A stretch of 30,343 bases of DNA from Oscillospiraceae bacterium (GTDB taxonomy: Bacteria > Bacillota > Clostridia > Oscillospirales > CAG-272). The notes below the pieces were generated by a model. That model did not search any database. It saw nothing but the letters and a program-made list of their open reading frames with translations, and was not told the DNA's origin. Both the position numbers and the translations under genes were made by a program. Each line of letters begins with the position of its first letter. Positions within the stretch are counted from its first letter, which is position 1. Shown one piece after another: positions 15,301 to 22,087 of the stretch. Location: positions 1 to 30,343 of the forward strand of contig SVRB01000005.1 in NCBI GenBank assembly GCA_015065045.1. Direction: 5' to 3'.

Positions 15301-15456
15301 TCTAACGGAAAAGCGTTCGTTTTGAACTACAATAACTTTGAAATATCTGTTGGCGGAATTAAGATCAAAGCTTATGACTTCGCAGTAGTAGATGCAGATT
15401 TCAGCGTTGACGAAAAAGGAAACGCAATAGACAAAACTGAAGGGAGCGTTGCATAA
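12382..15456 (+). CDS. Secreted DUF5696-like protein with a glycosidase-like barrel
   Basis: The 1024-aa product has a Sec signal peptide ending VFAAE (about residue 31). A beta-rich N-terminal half contains the phrase GYMFIPDGSGAIIEF (about 326-340), which I associate with DUF5696. A region at about 525-830 reads like an (alpha/beta) barrel: IPLYIETFGT, GIDNINFKLTGFANGG, NDIGVYPDFDFVY and ISVSTIGSDLNSDF. A charged coiled coil (about 890-930), a Ser/Thr linker and a small beta domain finish it. No lipobox or wall anchor is seen. It may cleave or bind a glycan, but no catalytic pair can be assigned. AAAGGAGAG supports the start. Confidence 0.78.
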   Translation: MKKIRFISAIMSIVMIIGVLANLTVLPVFAAENEEDVVKDEDFYKAEYLDKQFESAETKVETMKAKLENDKYIFYLEETSGEWALYNKATKQYLFSNPYNTTSGTTDEKSKMNLLSQVIVQYSGGGTDQISTYTSFEDCVMRNQLKIKNLKNGIRVEYTIGNEETRKLLPMQIEKERFETQILPYLPDNKAASQYEVMYSLLTLKGRSEKDKASLLVKYPALEKYDIYVYATDAKENEKLKHEALVKNYCPHYSFEELEYDHNLVGYVSKEQAPAVFKFAIEYRLDNNGVDVRLGANGIRFDESVYTLENLQILPYAGAGMADQDGYMFIPDGSGAIIEFDDVYKQQVTITGKLYGQDYAFHEVTGSTQKPMRLPVYGVVQTSKRTELKEENGLWVTYEYPVSSGFVAIVEEGEAFSTITATTGGSLHNFNTVYTSFNPRPSDEYKLSDAVASAGDASFTVHSDRKYIGNYRIKFVMLEDPIYASEAAKENTKYEAYEATYVGMAKAYRDHLYETKQLTLLTDKDVEKNIPLYIETFGTIDTLEKFLSFPITVETPLTTFDNLKTIYTNLNEKGGIDNINFKLTGFANGGMTSTVPSQVDIQDKVGGNKGFKEFLSYAEENDIGVYPDFDFVYLNGTDWFDGFGYRSDAVRTMDDRYTQKRVYDPVFQTLLDANTPVISVSAFTDFYKGFKKDFVNLGGTSISVSTIGSDLNSDFNEDDPYNREDSKDETVRFLETLNTDYSSVMSDAGNAYVFKYVDHLLNVTIDSSRYVSSGQATFTSHTIPFVGMVLHGSIEFAGTPMNNAGDIAYEVLRSIENGANPYFMVSYQNLEKLKDNELYAEYYSVRYDVWEEDLIKYYKILNEALKDVQTSTIVDHEFIQGVRVPTEQEAADDKLAIENAEAENAINKTKQEEKARRAAILKAKIEAYASGLPIVNPSKDAPSQSTGTATDTETLDVTTKYLTQKGSIVKVTYSNGKAFVLNYNNFEISVGGIKIKAYDFAVVDADFSVDEKGNAIDKTEGSVA

Positions 15457-16430
15457 TGAATAAAAACGTTACAGCAAATAATGCGGTAACACCTAAGCGC
15501 CGCAAAGCCGCATCCCTTGATAAGAGAAAGGCAAAAGCAGGTTGGTGGTTTATAATGCCTTTCTTGGTAGTATTCGTTGTTGTATACTTACCAATGGTAA
15601 TTGACTCACTTAGATTTAGTTTCTCAGACCTTAACTTTACAAAGGGTGGCGGTTATACCACAACCTTTGTTGGTTTGAAAAACTATCATGAAGCTTTAGC
15701 CGCTGACGCAGAGTTTACAGAGATTCTCGTAACAGGTATAAAACAGCTCGTTTTCGATATTCCTGCTATCGTAATCTTCTCTCTGTTTATGGCTGTATTG
15801 CTTAACCAGAAGATGTTTGGTAGAGCGATGTTCCGTGCAATATTCTTTATTCCCGTTATTATCAGTACCGGTGTAATTGAGTATGTTGACCAGAGTAACG
15901 CAATGCTTACATACATGACAGACTCATCAAGCGCTGTTGACGACGGTTCAGGTGCTATGTCAGCATCAGAATCATTGGCTGCAGCAGCAAACCTCGACTG
16001 GTTGTTTGGTAGCATGAAGGTCGGTGGCGGACTTGTTAAGTACGTTGTTGATATTATCGCAAACGTATATGATATCATCACTCGTTCAGGTGTACAGATG
16101 CTTATCTTCCTTGCAGGTCTTCAGTCAATTTCTCCCGCGATCTATGAATCGTGTCAGATAGACGGTGCAGCTGCATGGGAAACATTCTGGAAGATCACAT
16201 TCCCGATGATAAGCCCTATGATCCTTGTTAATACGATCTATACTGTAATTGACTCGTTTACACGAAGCACAAACAGTGTAATGATATATATTGATAAGAT
16301 TTATGCAAAGCCTGATGGAACAACACTCAGTTCTGCGATGTCATGGGTATACTTCTTGTTCGTTATTGTGATCATTGGTATCTTTGCATTTGCAATATCA
16401 AAATACGTATTCTACCAGAGAAGAGACTAA
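15456..16430 (+). CDS. Sugar ABC transporter permease, MalF/UgpA type (pair 2)
   Basis: The 324-aa membrane protein starts on the last base of the previous stop (TAATG), so the two are translationally coupled. TM1 is near residue 30 (WFIMPFLVVFVVVYLPMVID). The ATPase-docking loop is YESCQIDGAAAWETFWKITF-P (about residues 229-250). An unusual Ser/Ala/Asp/Gly-rich extracytoplasmic insertion of about 35-40 residues (around 155-195, TDSSSAVDDGSGAMSASES) is absent from the first MalF-like subunit. It belongs to the CUT1 family and forms the second permease heterodimer with the next gene product. Confidence 0.9.
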   Translation: MNKNVTANNAVTPKRRKAASLDKRKAKAGWWFIMPFLVVFVVVYLPMVIDSLRFSFSDLNFTKGGGYTTTFVGLKNYHEALAADAEFTEILVTGIKQLVFDIPAIVIFSLFMAVLLNQKMFGRAMFRAIFFIPVIISTGVIEYVDQSNAMLTYMTDSSSAVDDGSGAMSASESLAAAANLDWLFGSMKVGGGLVKYVVDIIANVYDIITRSGVQMLIFLAGLQSISPAIYESCQIDGAAAWETFWKITFPMISPMILVNTIYTVIDSFTRSTNSVMIYIDKIYAKPDGTTLSSAMSWVYFLFVIVIIGIFAFAISKYVFYQRRD

Positions 16431-16448
16431 GAAAGGAGGATATTCAAT

Positions 16449-17474
16449 ATGAATTCACAAGCTACAGCACCTAAGGTTACAAAAGAAACCAAGAACAAGA
16501 TTCGCGTTGAGTTCGAACGTACAGACTTTTGGACCAGATTTAGATTGAAATATCTTTCTTTGAAATTTGTTACAACGGTAATATGGGTAATATTCCGTTT
16601 GGTACTTCTCATTGGTATTTCATACGTAATACTTTCACCCGTACTTTCAAAGGTATTCAGCTCATTTATGGGAAGAGAAGACTTTGTTGACGTTACGGTT
16701 AAGTATATCGCTAAGAACCCTACACTTGATATTTATAAGACTTTGATGATTGAAGCAGAGTATTTTGAAGCGTTCTTCAATACTTTGACGTTGTCATTGT
16801 TCTGCGCTGTGTTACAGACATTCGTGTGCTGCGTAATCGCGTACGGTTTTGCTAAGTTTAAGTTCAAGTTCAACAACCTCTTGTTTGCGCTTGTAATTTT
16901 CACAATGATCGTACCTCACGAAACATTGCAGCTTTCAATGTTCGTAAACTTCAAGGCGTTTGACGTATTCGGTATAGTTGAACTTATAACAGGTTCACCT
17001 ATTAACCTCCTCAATACATACTGGCCCCTTACGATTCTTTCGCTCGGTGGTCTCGGATTTAAGAACGGTTTGTATATTTATATGCTCCGTCAGTTCTTCC
17101 GCGGCGTACCGGATGAACTTGAAGAATCAGCATACCTTGATGGTTCAGGCGTGTTCAGAACATTCATTCAGATCATTATTCCTCTTTCAGTGCCCATGAT
17201 GATTACAGTATTCTTGTTCTCATTCTCATGGCAGTGGACAGATATGTTCTATACAGAATTGTTCTTCCCCAAGACGAGTATCAACTTGATGCCCGACGTT
17301 GTTGAGGTAATTCCGAAGGCACTTGAAACACAGGGATTTGCAGGACAGAAAATGTACGAAGCAGCTATTCGTAACACATCTTCACTTCTTGTAATGGCTC
17401 CCCTTCTTGTAATGTATCTCTTCTGTCAGAGATATCTCATTGCAGGTGTTGAGCGTTCAGGTATCGTAGGCTAA
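16449..17474 (+). CDS. Sugar ABC transporter permease, MalG/UgpE type (pair 2)
   Basis: The 341-aa polytopic membrane protein is longer than the first MalG-like subunit, with an N-terminal cytoplasmic extension of about 45 charged residues. The docking loop is LEESAYLDGSGVFRTFIQII-IP (about residues 228-249). The C-terminal LFCQRYLIAGVERSGIVG ends as CUT1 subunits usually do. AAAGGAGG precedes the start. It is the last gene before a strong terminator. A second permease pair in the operon implies either two import complexes sharing one binding protein or one for a second substrate. Confidence 0.92.
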   Translation: MNSQATAPKVTKETKNKIRVEFERTDFWTRFRLKYLSLKFVTTVIWVIFRLVLLIGISYVILSPVLSKVFSSFMGREDFVDVTVKYIAKNPTLDIYKTLMIEAEYFEAFFNTLTLSLFCAVLQTFVCCVIAYGFAKFKFKFNNLLFALVIFTMIVPHETLQLSMFVNFKAFDVFGIVELITGSPINLLNTYWPLTILSLGGLGFKNGLYIYMLRQFFRGVPDELEESAYLDGSGVFRTFIQIIIPLSVPMMITVFLFSFSWQWTDMFYTELFFPKTSINLMPDVVEVIPKALETQGFAGQKMYEAAIRNTSSLLVMAPLLVMYLFCQRYLIAGVERSGIVG

Positions 17475-17489
17475 TACAAAGACAAATAA

Positions 17490-17523
17490 AAAGTGTTGGA
17501 AAATTTTCCAACACTTTTTTGTT
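17490..17523 (+). terminator. Intrinsic terminator of the transporter operon
   Basis: AAGTGTTGGAAA pairs with TTTCCAACACTT, a perfect 12-bp arm with a minimal loop, followed by a run of six T. It lies 16 bases after the last permease stop. Confidence 0.92.
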
Positions 17524-17556
17524 TTTTATAAATATATACGCGTATAACTTTTAAAA

Positions 17557-17745
17557 GTTTTTGCGGAGTCAAGAGGGGCTTTTTTCAAAAAGCCCCTTTT
17601 GTGTGGGTTCGGGAGCGAAGCTCCTGACTGTTTTTGCCCCTTTAAAAAAAGCGTCAGCTTTTTTCTTTTTTACGTTACTTTCTTGCGTGCCAAGAAAGTA
17701 ACCAAAGAAGGCACAAAGGAGGGGATTTCGATGTCCCCGACGCCC
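17557..17745. repeat. Multi-hairpin dispersed repeat, copy A
   Basis: Hairpins follow in series: AGGGGCTTTTT/AAAAAGCCCCT (17574-17597), TCGGGAGC-GAA-GCTCCTGA (17609-17627), AAAAAAGC-GTCA-GCTTTTTT (about 17645-17663) and GTTACTTTCTT/AAGAAAGTAAC (17674-17702). A GGGGA/TCCCC stem follows at 17721-17738. The same order of hairpins recurs at 30155-30343. The element is intergenic, between the operon terminator and the end of spoIIP. Short ORFs on both strands here are by-products of its symmetry. Confidence 0.85.
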
Positions 17746-17829
17746 CGTTTTATAATGATATTTTGCTATGTAATATTGGTGTTGATAGGGGATGGGAGGA
17801 GCATCCACACTTTTTTTGAAATAATCTAA
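17746..17829. other. Non-coding tail between repeat copy A and spoIIP
   Basis: AT-rich sequence with one small hairpin GGATG/CATCC (17790-17806). No gene and no clear terminator for the convergent spoIIP are visible. Confidence 0.5.
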
Positions 17830-18954
17830 CTATCTTATCCCATCGGAAAGAATAACCTCGGAAATTGTGTTTGCTAACAACACTGCGCATCTTTTTGCTT
17901 CGGATAGTGTGTTACCGCAGCTGCCTATTTCAATAAGGATCGACCCCGGAGCGTGTTCAGCGTTAAAACTTGCAGAACGCAGATTTATGGGTCGCATAAG
18001 GGTATTGTACTTTTCTATAAGCGAATACTGAAAATATGATGCAACCGTAAGGTTGTTCATCCAGTTTGGGTGGTTAGCGCCTGATGAATTTGTACCGACT
18101 ACAAGCATTGCTTGGGCAACGGATTCATTATTGATCGTAGTAACGGGCTTGAGCTTTTCCATATTTGTTTTGACTATTGAGTCTCTATGTATATCAAAAA
18201 CATACTGGATTGACGGATATTTTTTTATATACTCCATTACTGCAGCTTCAGAGAGGTTGTAGCTTTCTGAGTAGCTTTGAGCATCAAACATAGTCTCACA
18301 ATGAATGGTAGGGATTCCGTTATTGTTTAGTGTATCTGCAAAAGCTCTGCCGACAGCGACAACGTTGTTGTTTATGTCGGTAGTTCTTGTGGGCGTGTCG
18401 GCTGTATAAGTAGCGGAATTTTCGGGCATATAACATTCCGTGCCGTGTGTATGTATGATCAAAACCAACGGTGACGCATCGTTGTTGGTTGAGGCTTGTT
18501 TGGAGTATTTAAGCGGGTATTCCTGCTTTATCAAATTGTTTATATCGGGTGAATATTTGCTTTCGTTTTTATAGATTAGATTTTCGATCGTTTGCTGCTC
18601 GCTCATATCGATCGACGAGATCGGATAGACTCCCTCGGGTAAGGGTTCGTTGGATGGTGGTGCGATCGGAGTGGAGTCTTGTCCCTGCTGATTTTCGTTT
18701 TTGTATTGGTCATAAATAGACATTGCGAGTGGGGAATAGTCGATTTTTTGTAAATTTATGTATGAATACGGACCTTGAGAGGCGTTTTGCGTTTTCAAAA
18801 CCGTTGTCGAATACGTTGGAATACTCATTCCATTCAACATGATTTTATTGCATATAGGTATATATGAAAAATCCAACGCCGTTTTTACTATGGAAAGAAT
18901 GAAAGCAAAAGCGGCAATTGCGCTTAACGTAATTTTGATGATTTTTTTAGCCAT
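17830..18954 (-). CDS. spoIIP: Stage II sporulation protein P, cell-wall amidase
   Basis: The product is a membrane-anchored N-acetylmuramoyl-L-alanine amidase/endopeptidase that thins septal peptidoglycan during forespore engulfment, normally with SpoIID and SpoIIM. The 374-aa protein has one N-terminal TM helix (about 7-27) and a variable Gln/Asn/Pro-rich linker. The catalytic domain begins at LVLIIHTHGTECY (about residue 162). It continues through VVAVGRAFADTLNNNGI and YVFDIHRD, and ends with ILIEIGSCGNTLSEAKR carrying the catalytic Glu. Length is close to B. subtilis SpoIIP. It lies 66 bases downstream of gpr, the same order as in B. subtilis. Confidence 0.95.
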   Translation of the reverse strand: MAKKIIKITLSAIAAFAFILSIVKTALDFSYIPICNKIMLNGMSIPTYSTTVLKTQNASQGPYSYINLQKIDYSPLAMSIYDQYKNENQQGQDSTPIAPPSNEPLPEGVYPISSIDMSEQQTIENLIYKNESKYSPDINNLIKQEYPLKYSKQASTNNDASPLVLIIHTHGTECYMPENSATYTADTPTRTTDINNNVVAVGRAFADTLNNNGIPTIHCETMFDAQSYSESYNLSEAAVMEYIKKYPSIQYVFDIHRDSIVKTNMEKLKPVTTINNESVAQAMLVVGTNSSGANHPNWMNNLTVASYFQYSLIEKYNTLMRPINLRSASFNAEHAPGSILIEIGSCGNTLSEAKRCAVLLANTISEVILSDGIR

Positions 18955-18974
18955 AACGTCCCCCTTAATAACAA

Positions 18975-19001
18975 ACCGAGGTAGTATTCCTCGGTTTATT
19001 A
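18975..19001. other. Intergenic hairpin between gpr and spoIIP
   Basis: AACCGAGG-TAGTATT-CCTCGGTT forms an 8-bp stem between the two sporulation genes. On the minus strand it is followed only by a broken T-run (TTTGTTATT). It may be a weak attenuator or processing site that lets the two genes differ in expression. Confidence 0.5.
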
Positions 19002-19020
19002 TATTTTTGTAAGCAGGGGA

Positions 19021-19902
19021 TTATTCCAACGTAAGAGCAGAGTTTAATGCGTTTGCAATAAGAGATGCCAGTGACGAGATGACAACGTCGTTTTCGTTAA
19101 GCGTAACAAAAAAGCTTTTGCCGTTTTCGAGGATTTCTGTAAGCTTATCGCTTATATCCGTGATTTCTGCCTTTTCGAGAGCTTCGTAAACCAAGGTAGA
19201 TGAGCTGACCATTGTCGGAACTCCTATTGCAATTACGGGAATTCCGACGGTTTCCTTGTTTATCGCGTGACGCTTGTTGCCTATTCCCGAGCCGGGTGAA
19301 ATGCCCGTGTTACATATTTGGACTGTAGAAGCAAGTCGGTCTACGCTCTTTGAACAAAGCGCATCGATAACAATAAGCACGTCGGGCTTAACGCTGTTTG
19401 CAGCGCCCTTTATAAGCTCAAGCGTTTCAATTCCCGTTTGACCGATAACTCCGGGGGAGATGGCTGAAACGCTGTGGGAGTGCAGTAATTTAAAAAGCTC
19501 GGCATCGGCTTTTTCGACGTGGCTTGTGGCGGTAATATCCTTGATGACGAGCGGCCCTACAGCATCGGATGTGATGTGTCTGTTGCCTAAGCCGCATATT
19601 AAAATATTGAGCTTCTCTTGTTTGATATTTGCAAGCTTTTTTATGTTTTCGCAGATTATATCGGACAGCTTTTTTTGTGTAGTATCATCGAGCTTCCATA
19701 TTTTATCAAAGCTTATCGTGACGTAAGTTCCGATGGGCTTTCCGATAGCATTTTCGCCGCTTTGGTTTGTTATTTCTACAGTGGATATATTAGCGATATC
19801 AAGCTTGTTTTCATTTACCGTAATGCCATCGGAAAGCTGCTTGTTTTCGATGACCGGTGACTCTGCGGCAAGGTCGGTTCTGACGTAATTGTTTGTGTTC
19901 AT
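19021..19902 (-). CDS. gpr: Germination protease (GPR endopeptidase)
   Basis: The product degrades small acid-soluble spore proteins at germination. It is made as a zymogen in the forespore and processed near its N-terminus. The 293-aa protein follows B. subtilis GPR closely: RTDLAAES at the start (the processing region), ILICGLGNRHITSDAVGP, SAISPGVIGQTGIET, VIDALCSKSVDRL, ISPGSGIGNKR and IPVIAIGVPTMV. It is about 75 residues shorter than the B. subtilis enzyme, with most of the loss after VPTMV at the C-terminus. AAAGGAA 9 bases upstream supports the start. It is transcribed ahead of spoIIP and divergently from the OppA-like gene. Confidence 0.95.
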   Translation of the reverse strand: MNTNNYVRTDLAAESPVIENKQLSDGITVNENKLDIANISTVEITNQSGENAIGKPIGTYVTISFDKIWKLDDTTQKKLSDIICENIKKLANIKQEKLNILICGLGNRHITSDAVGPLVIKDITATSHVEKADAELFKLLHSHSVSAISPGVIGQTGIETLELIKGAANSVKPDVLIVIDALCSKSVDRLASTVQICNTGISPGSGIGNKRHAINKETVGIPVIAIGVPTMVSSSTLVYEALEKAEITDISDKLTEILENGKSFFVTLNENDVVISSLASLIANALNSALTLE

Positions 19903-20023
19903 TCAGCTGTTATTCCTTTGTTTTTTTTGTTAGTTATTTTTGACTGCAAAAAATAAAAATATGTAAAAAGTTAAATTATTTAAGAAAAGTTGAAAAAAAT
20001 TAGAAAACTATTGCAAATATTAC

Positions 20024-20052
20024 TTGAAACTTTCGTTTTGTTATTATATAAT
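20024..20052 (+). promoter_or_regulatory. SigA-type promoter P1 of the OppA-like gene
   Basis: TTGAAA (20024-20029), a 17-base spacer and a perfect TATAAT (20047-20052). The predicted leader is about 210 bases. Confidence 0.7.
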
Positions 20053-20073
20053 CATAGAGATATTGATATTGTG

Positions 20074-20123
20074 TTGTGCGAAATAGCCAAAAACTCGATG
20101 GTTAATTGTGCAAATGGCTAAAA
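20074..20123 (+). promoter_or_regulatory. Direct repeat, candidate operator
   Basis: TTGTGCGAAATAGCCAAAAA (20074-20093) and TTGTGCAAATGGCTAAAA (20106-20123) are imperfect copies spaced 32 bases start to start, about three helical turns. They lie between the two promoters. The TTGTGCAAA core matches motifs upstream of the sugar transporter operon. Confidence 0.45.
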
Positions 20124-20147
20124 GTGAAAAAAAGGTGTCTAATACCA

Positions 20148-20176
20148 TTGATAAATACGTAAAAATATGTTAAAAT
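20148..20176 (+). promoter_or_regulatory. SigA-type promoter P2 of the OppA-like gene
   Basis: TTGATA (20148-20153), a 17-base spacer and TAAAAT (20171-20176), about 95 bases upstream of the start codon. Confidence 0.55.
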
Positions 20177-20271
20177 TGTATGGTGTATAAGTGCTTTTTT
20201 AGAAAAAAGGACGTTCACACAAGTAATTGATTTTAAATTAAAATTTCATTTCTAATGAGGGGGCTCACCAA

Positions 20272-22023
20272 ATGAAAAGAATATTGGCATTTACATTGTG
20301 CCTTGTTATGCTTGTGCCGCTTTTTGCAGGCTGTGGGAAGAAAGATGAAAACGATAAGGGTGCGATTATTCGCGCTTATATGACATCTGACATCTACAAC
20401 TTCGACCCGATCTACGCATACACGGACGATGCAACAACAAAGATTATGGGTATGGTATACGAAGGTCTTTTCCGTCTTAACAAAGACAACAAGCCGGAGA
20501 AGGCACTCTGTAAGGATTATAAAATAATCGAAGATAAAGAGACCGGCGAATACAAGATGGAAATCACCATCAACAAGACAGCTTGGAGTGATGGTAGAGA
20601 AGTATCTGTTGACGACGTTATCTTTGCATGGAAGAGAATACTTGATCCTGAATTCTCATGCAGTATTGCGCCCATGCTTTACGACATCAAGAACGCAAAG
20701 ACATACAAGAGTGGTGACTGTTCTCCCGATGACGTAGGACTTTACGCAGTTGATACAAAGGTAATGGAGATCCAGTTTGAAGGCAAGATCGATTACGATG
20801 CATTCATCGAAACACTTTGCTCACCCTTGCTCGTTCCGCTTCGTGAGGACATTATCGCTAAGGCAGAACAGTGGGCATCAAACGTTGCTATTATGGTAAG
20901 CAACGGTCCTTTCTCGGTTCGTTCATTTACTCCCGGTGAAAAGGTAGCTCTCCAGCGTAACTCTTACTACTATCGCGATGCTGAAAAGGATGCAGAGGAT
21001 AAGGTAGTAAAGCCCTACCGTATATTTGTTGATCTTTCTGCAACACCCAAAGAACAGATGGAAGCTTATAATTCAGGTGAGCTCTTCTATATGTCTGAAA
21101 TTCCGCTTGAATTCAGACAGGATATGAAGTCCGGAGTTAAGGTTGTTGATATGCAGAGTGTTCACACTTACTACTTCAACACAAACAATGAGTTGTTCAA
21201 GGATGCAAAGGTTAGACAGGCGCTTTCTATGGCTCTTGACAGAGAAAAGATCGCAGAGATCGTAGTATTTGCAAAGGCTGCTAAGGCTCTTATCACAGAC
21301 GGCGTGTTTGATACAACAAGAAAGACCAGCTTCAGAGAAGAAGGCGGAGACCTCATCAAGACAACTGCTGACGTTCAGGCTGCTAAGAAGCTTCTTAACC
21401 AGGCAGGCGTAAAGAAGGGTTCATTCACAATTACGATCAGAGACAACGAAGTTGACTTCGCTGTTGCTAAATACGTAAAGGGTGTATGGGAAGGACTTGG
21501 CTTTAATATTACGATTGAAAAGCTCAGCGGTAAGAAGACATTGACAGAAAACGAATACGAAGTATACGTTGATGAATTTGAACAGGCATTCAAGACAGGT
21601 GACTTTGATGTAGCCGGAATTGACCTTCAGATGTTCTCAACAGACGCATTCGCAACATTGGCAAGCTTCGCAAGCAACGGTTACTCCGGTACAGCACTTG
21701 ACCTTTCTAACAAAGAAGGCGGCGGATGGGATCTTAAGCCCAGCGTAACAGGTTACGATAACGATAAGTACAATAAGGCTATTGAAAACGCATTTAATGA
21801 AAAGACAGACCGCGCTAAGAGAGCCGGATATCTCCACGAAGCAGAAAAGATTCTTCTTGAAGATATGGTTGTAATGCCTCTCGTAACATTGCAGAACGCA
21901 TATGCAGCAAACAAGAGCCTTTCTAAGTTCACGTTTGACTTCTATGGATGTCCTAACTTCACAAATGCAAAGTTCAAGAATTATGAGCTTTACACAAATG
22001 CTGAAGAAAAGGAAGAAAAGTAA
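20272..22023 (+). CDS. Orphan oligopeptide-type (family 5) substrate-binding lipoprotein
   Basis: The 583-aa protein is an ABC solute receptor tethered to the outer membrane face. The lipobox LFAGC puts the lipidated cysteine at residue 21. The family-5 core is clear: NFDPIYAYTDDATTKIMGMV, YEGLFRLNKDNKPEKALCKD, WSDGREVSVDDVIFAWKRIL, VRQALSMALDREKIAEIV and a C-terminal YLHEAEKILLEDMVVMPL. It resembles OppA/DppA, so peptides are the likely ligand. No cognate permease or ATPase gene is nearby, so it must work with a system encoded elsewhere. GAGGGGG upstream gives the start, and two promoters suggest high expression. Confidence 0.9.
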   Translation: MKRILAFTLCLVMLVPLFAGCGKKDENDKGAIIRAYMTSDIYNFDPIYAYTDDATTKIMGMVYEGLFRLNKDNKPEKALCKDYKIIEDKETGEYKMEITINKTAWSDGREVSVDDVIFAWKRILDPEFSCSIAPMLYDIKNAKTYKSGDCSPDDVGLYAVDTKVMEIQFEGKIDYDAFIETLCSPLLVPLREDIIAKAEQWASNVAIMVSNGPFSVRSFTPGEKVALQRNSYYYRDAEKDAEDKVVKPYRIFVDLSATPKEQMEAYNSGELFYMSEIPLEFRQDMKSGVKVVDMQSVHTYYFNTNNELFKDAKVRQALSMALDREKIAEIVVFAKAAKALITDGVFDTTRKTSFREEGGDLIKTTADVQAAKKLLNQAGVKKGSFTITIRDNEVDFAVAKYVKGVWEGLGFNITIEKLSGKKTLTENEYEVYVDEFEQAFKTGDFDVAGIDLQMFSTDAFATLASFASNGYSGTALDLSNKEGGGWDLKPSVTGYDNDKYNKAIENAFNEKTDRAKRAGYLHEAEKILLEDMVVMPLVTLQNAYAANKSLSKFTFDFYGCPNFTNAKFKNYELYTNAEEKEEK

Positions 22024-22037
22024 TAAGTAATAACATG

Positions 22038-22075
22038 ACAGCCGGGGGCAGCAAAGCTTTCGGCTGTTTGAATTT
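22038..22075 (+). terminator. Weak terminator after the OppA-like gene
   Basis: ACAGCCG (22038-22044) pairs with CGGCTGT (22061-22067) around a loop containing a smaller AGC/GCT stem. The T-run after it is broken (TTGAATTTT), so read-through into the DUF4364 gene is possible. Confidence 0.5.
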
Positions 22076-22087
22076 TAGGAGAAAGAT

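Larger units (their letters stand above)
19903..20271. promoter_or_regulatory. Divergent intergenic region between gpr and the OppA-like gene
   Basis: This 369-base AT-rich region has no supported gene. It contains two plus-strand promoters (20024-20052 and 20148-20176) and a direct repeat at 20074-20093 and 20106-20123. A CTTTTTT-AG-AAAAAAG hairpin lies near 20184-20199 in the leader. No convincing SigF/SigG promoter for gpr could be picked out by eye on the minus strand. Confidence 0.5.

Noticed and set aside
17569..17829. Two overlapping short open frames on opposite strands (79 and 76 codons)
   Set aside because: Both arise from the palindromic repeat copy A; stems read the same on both strands and nothing resembles a known protein.
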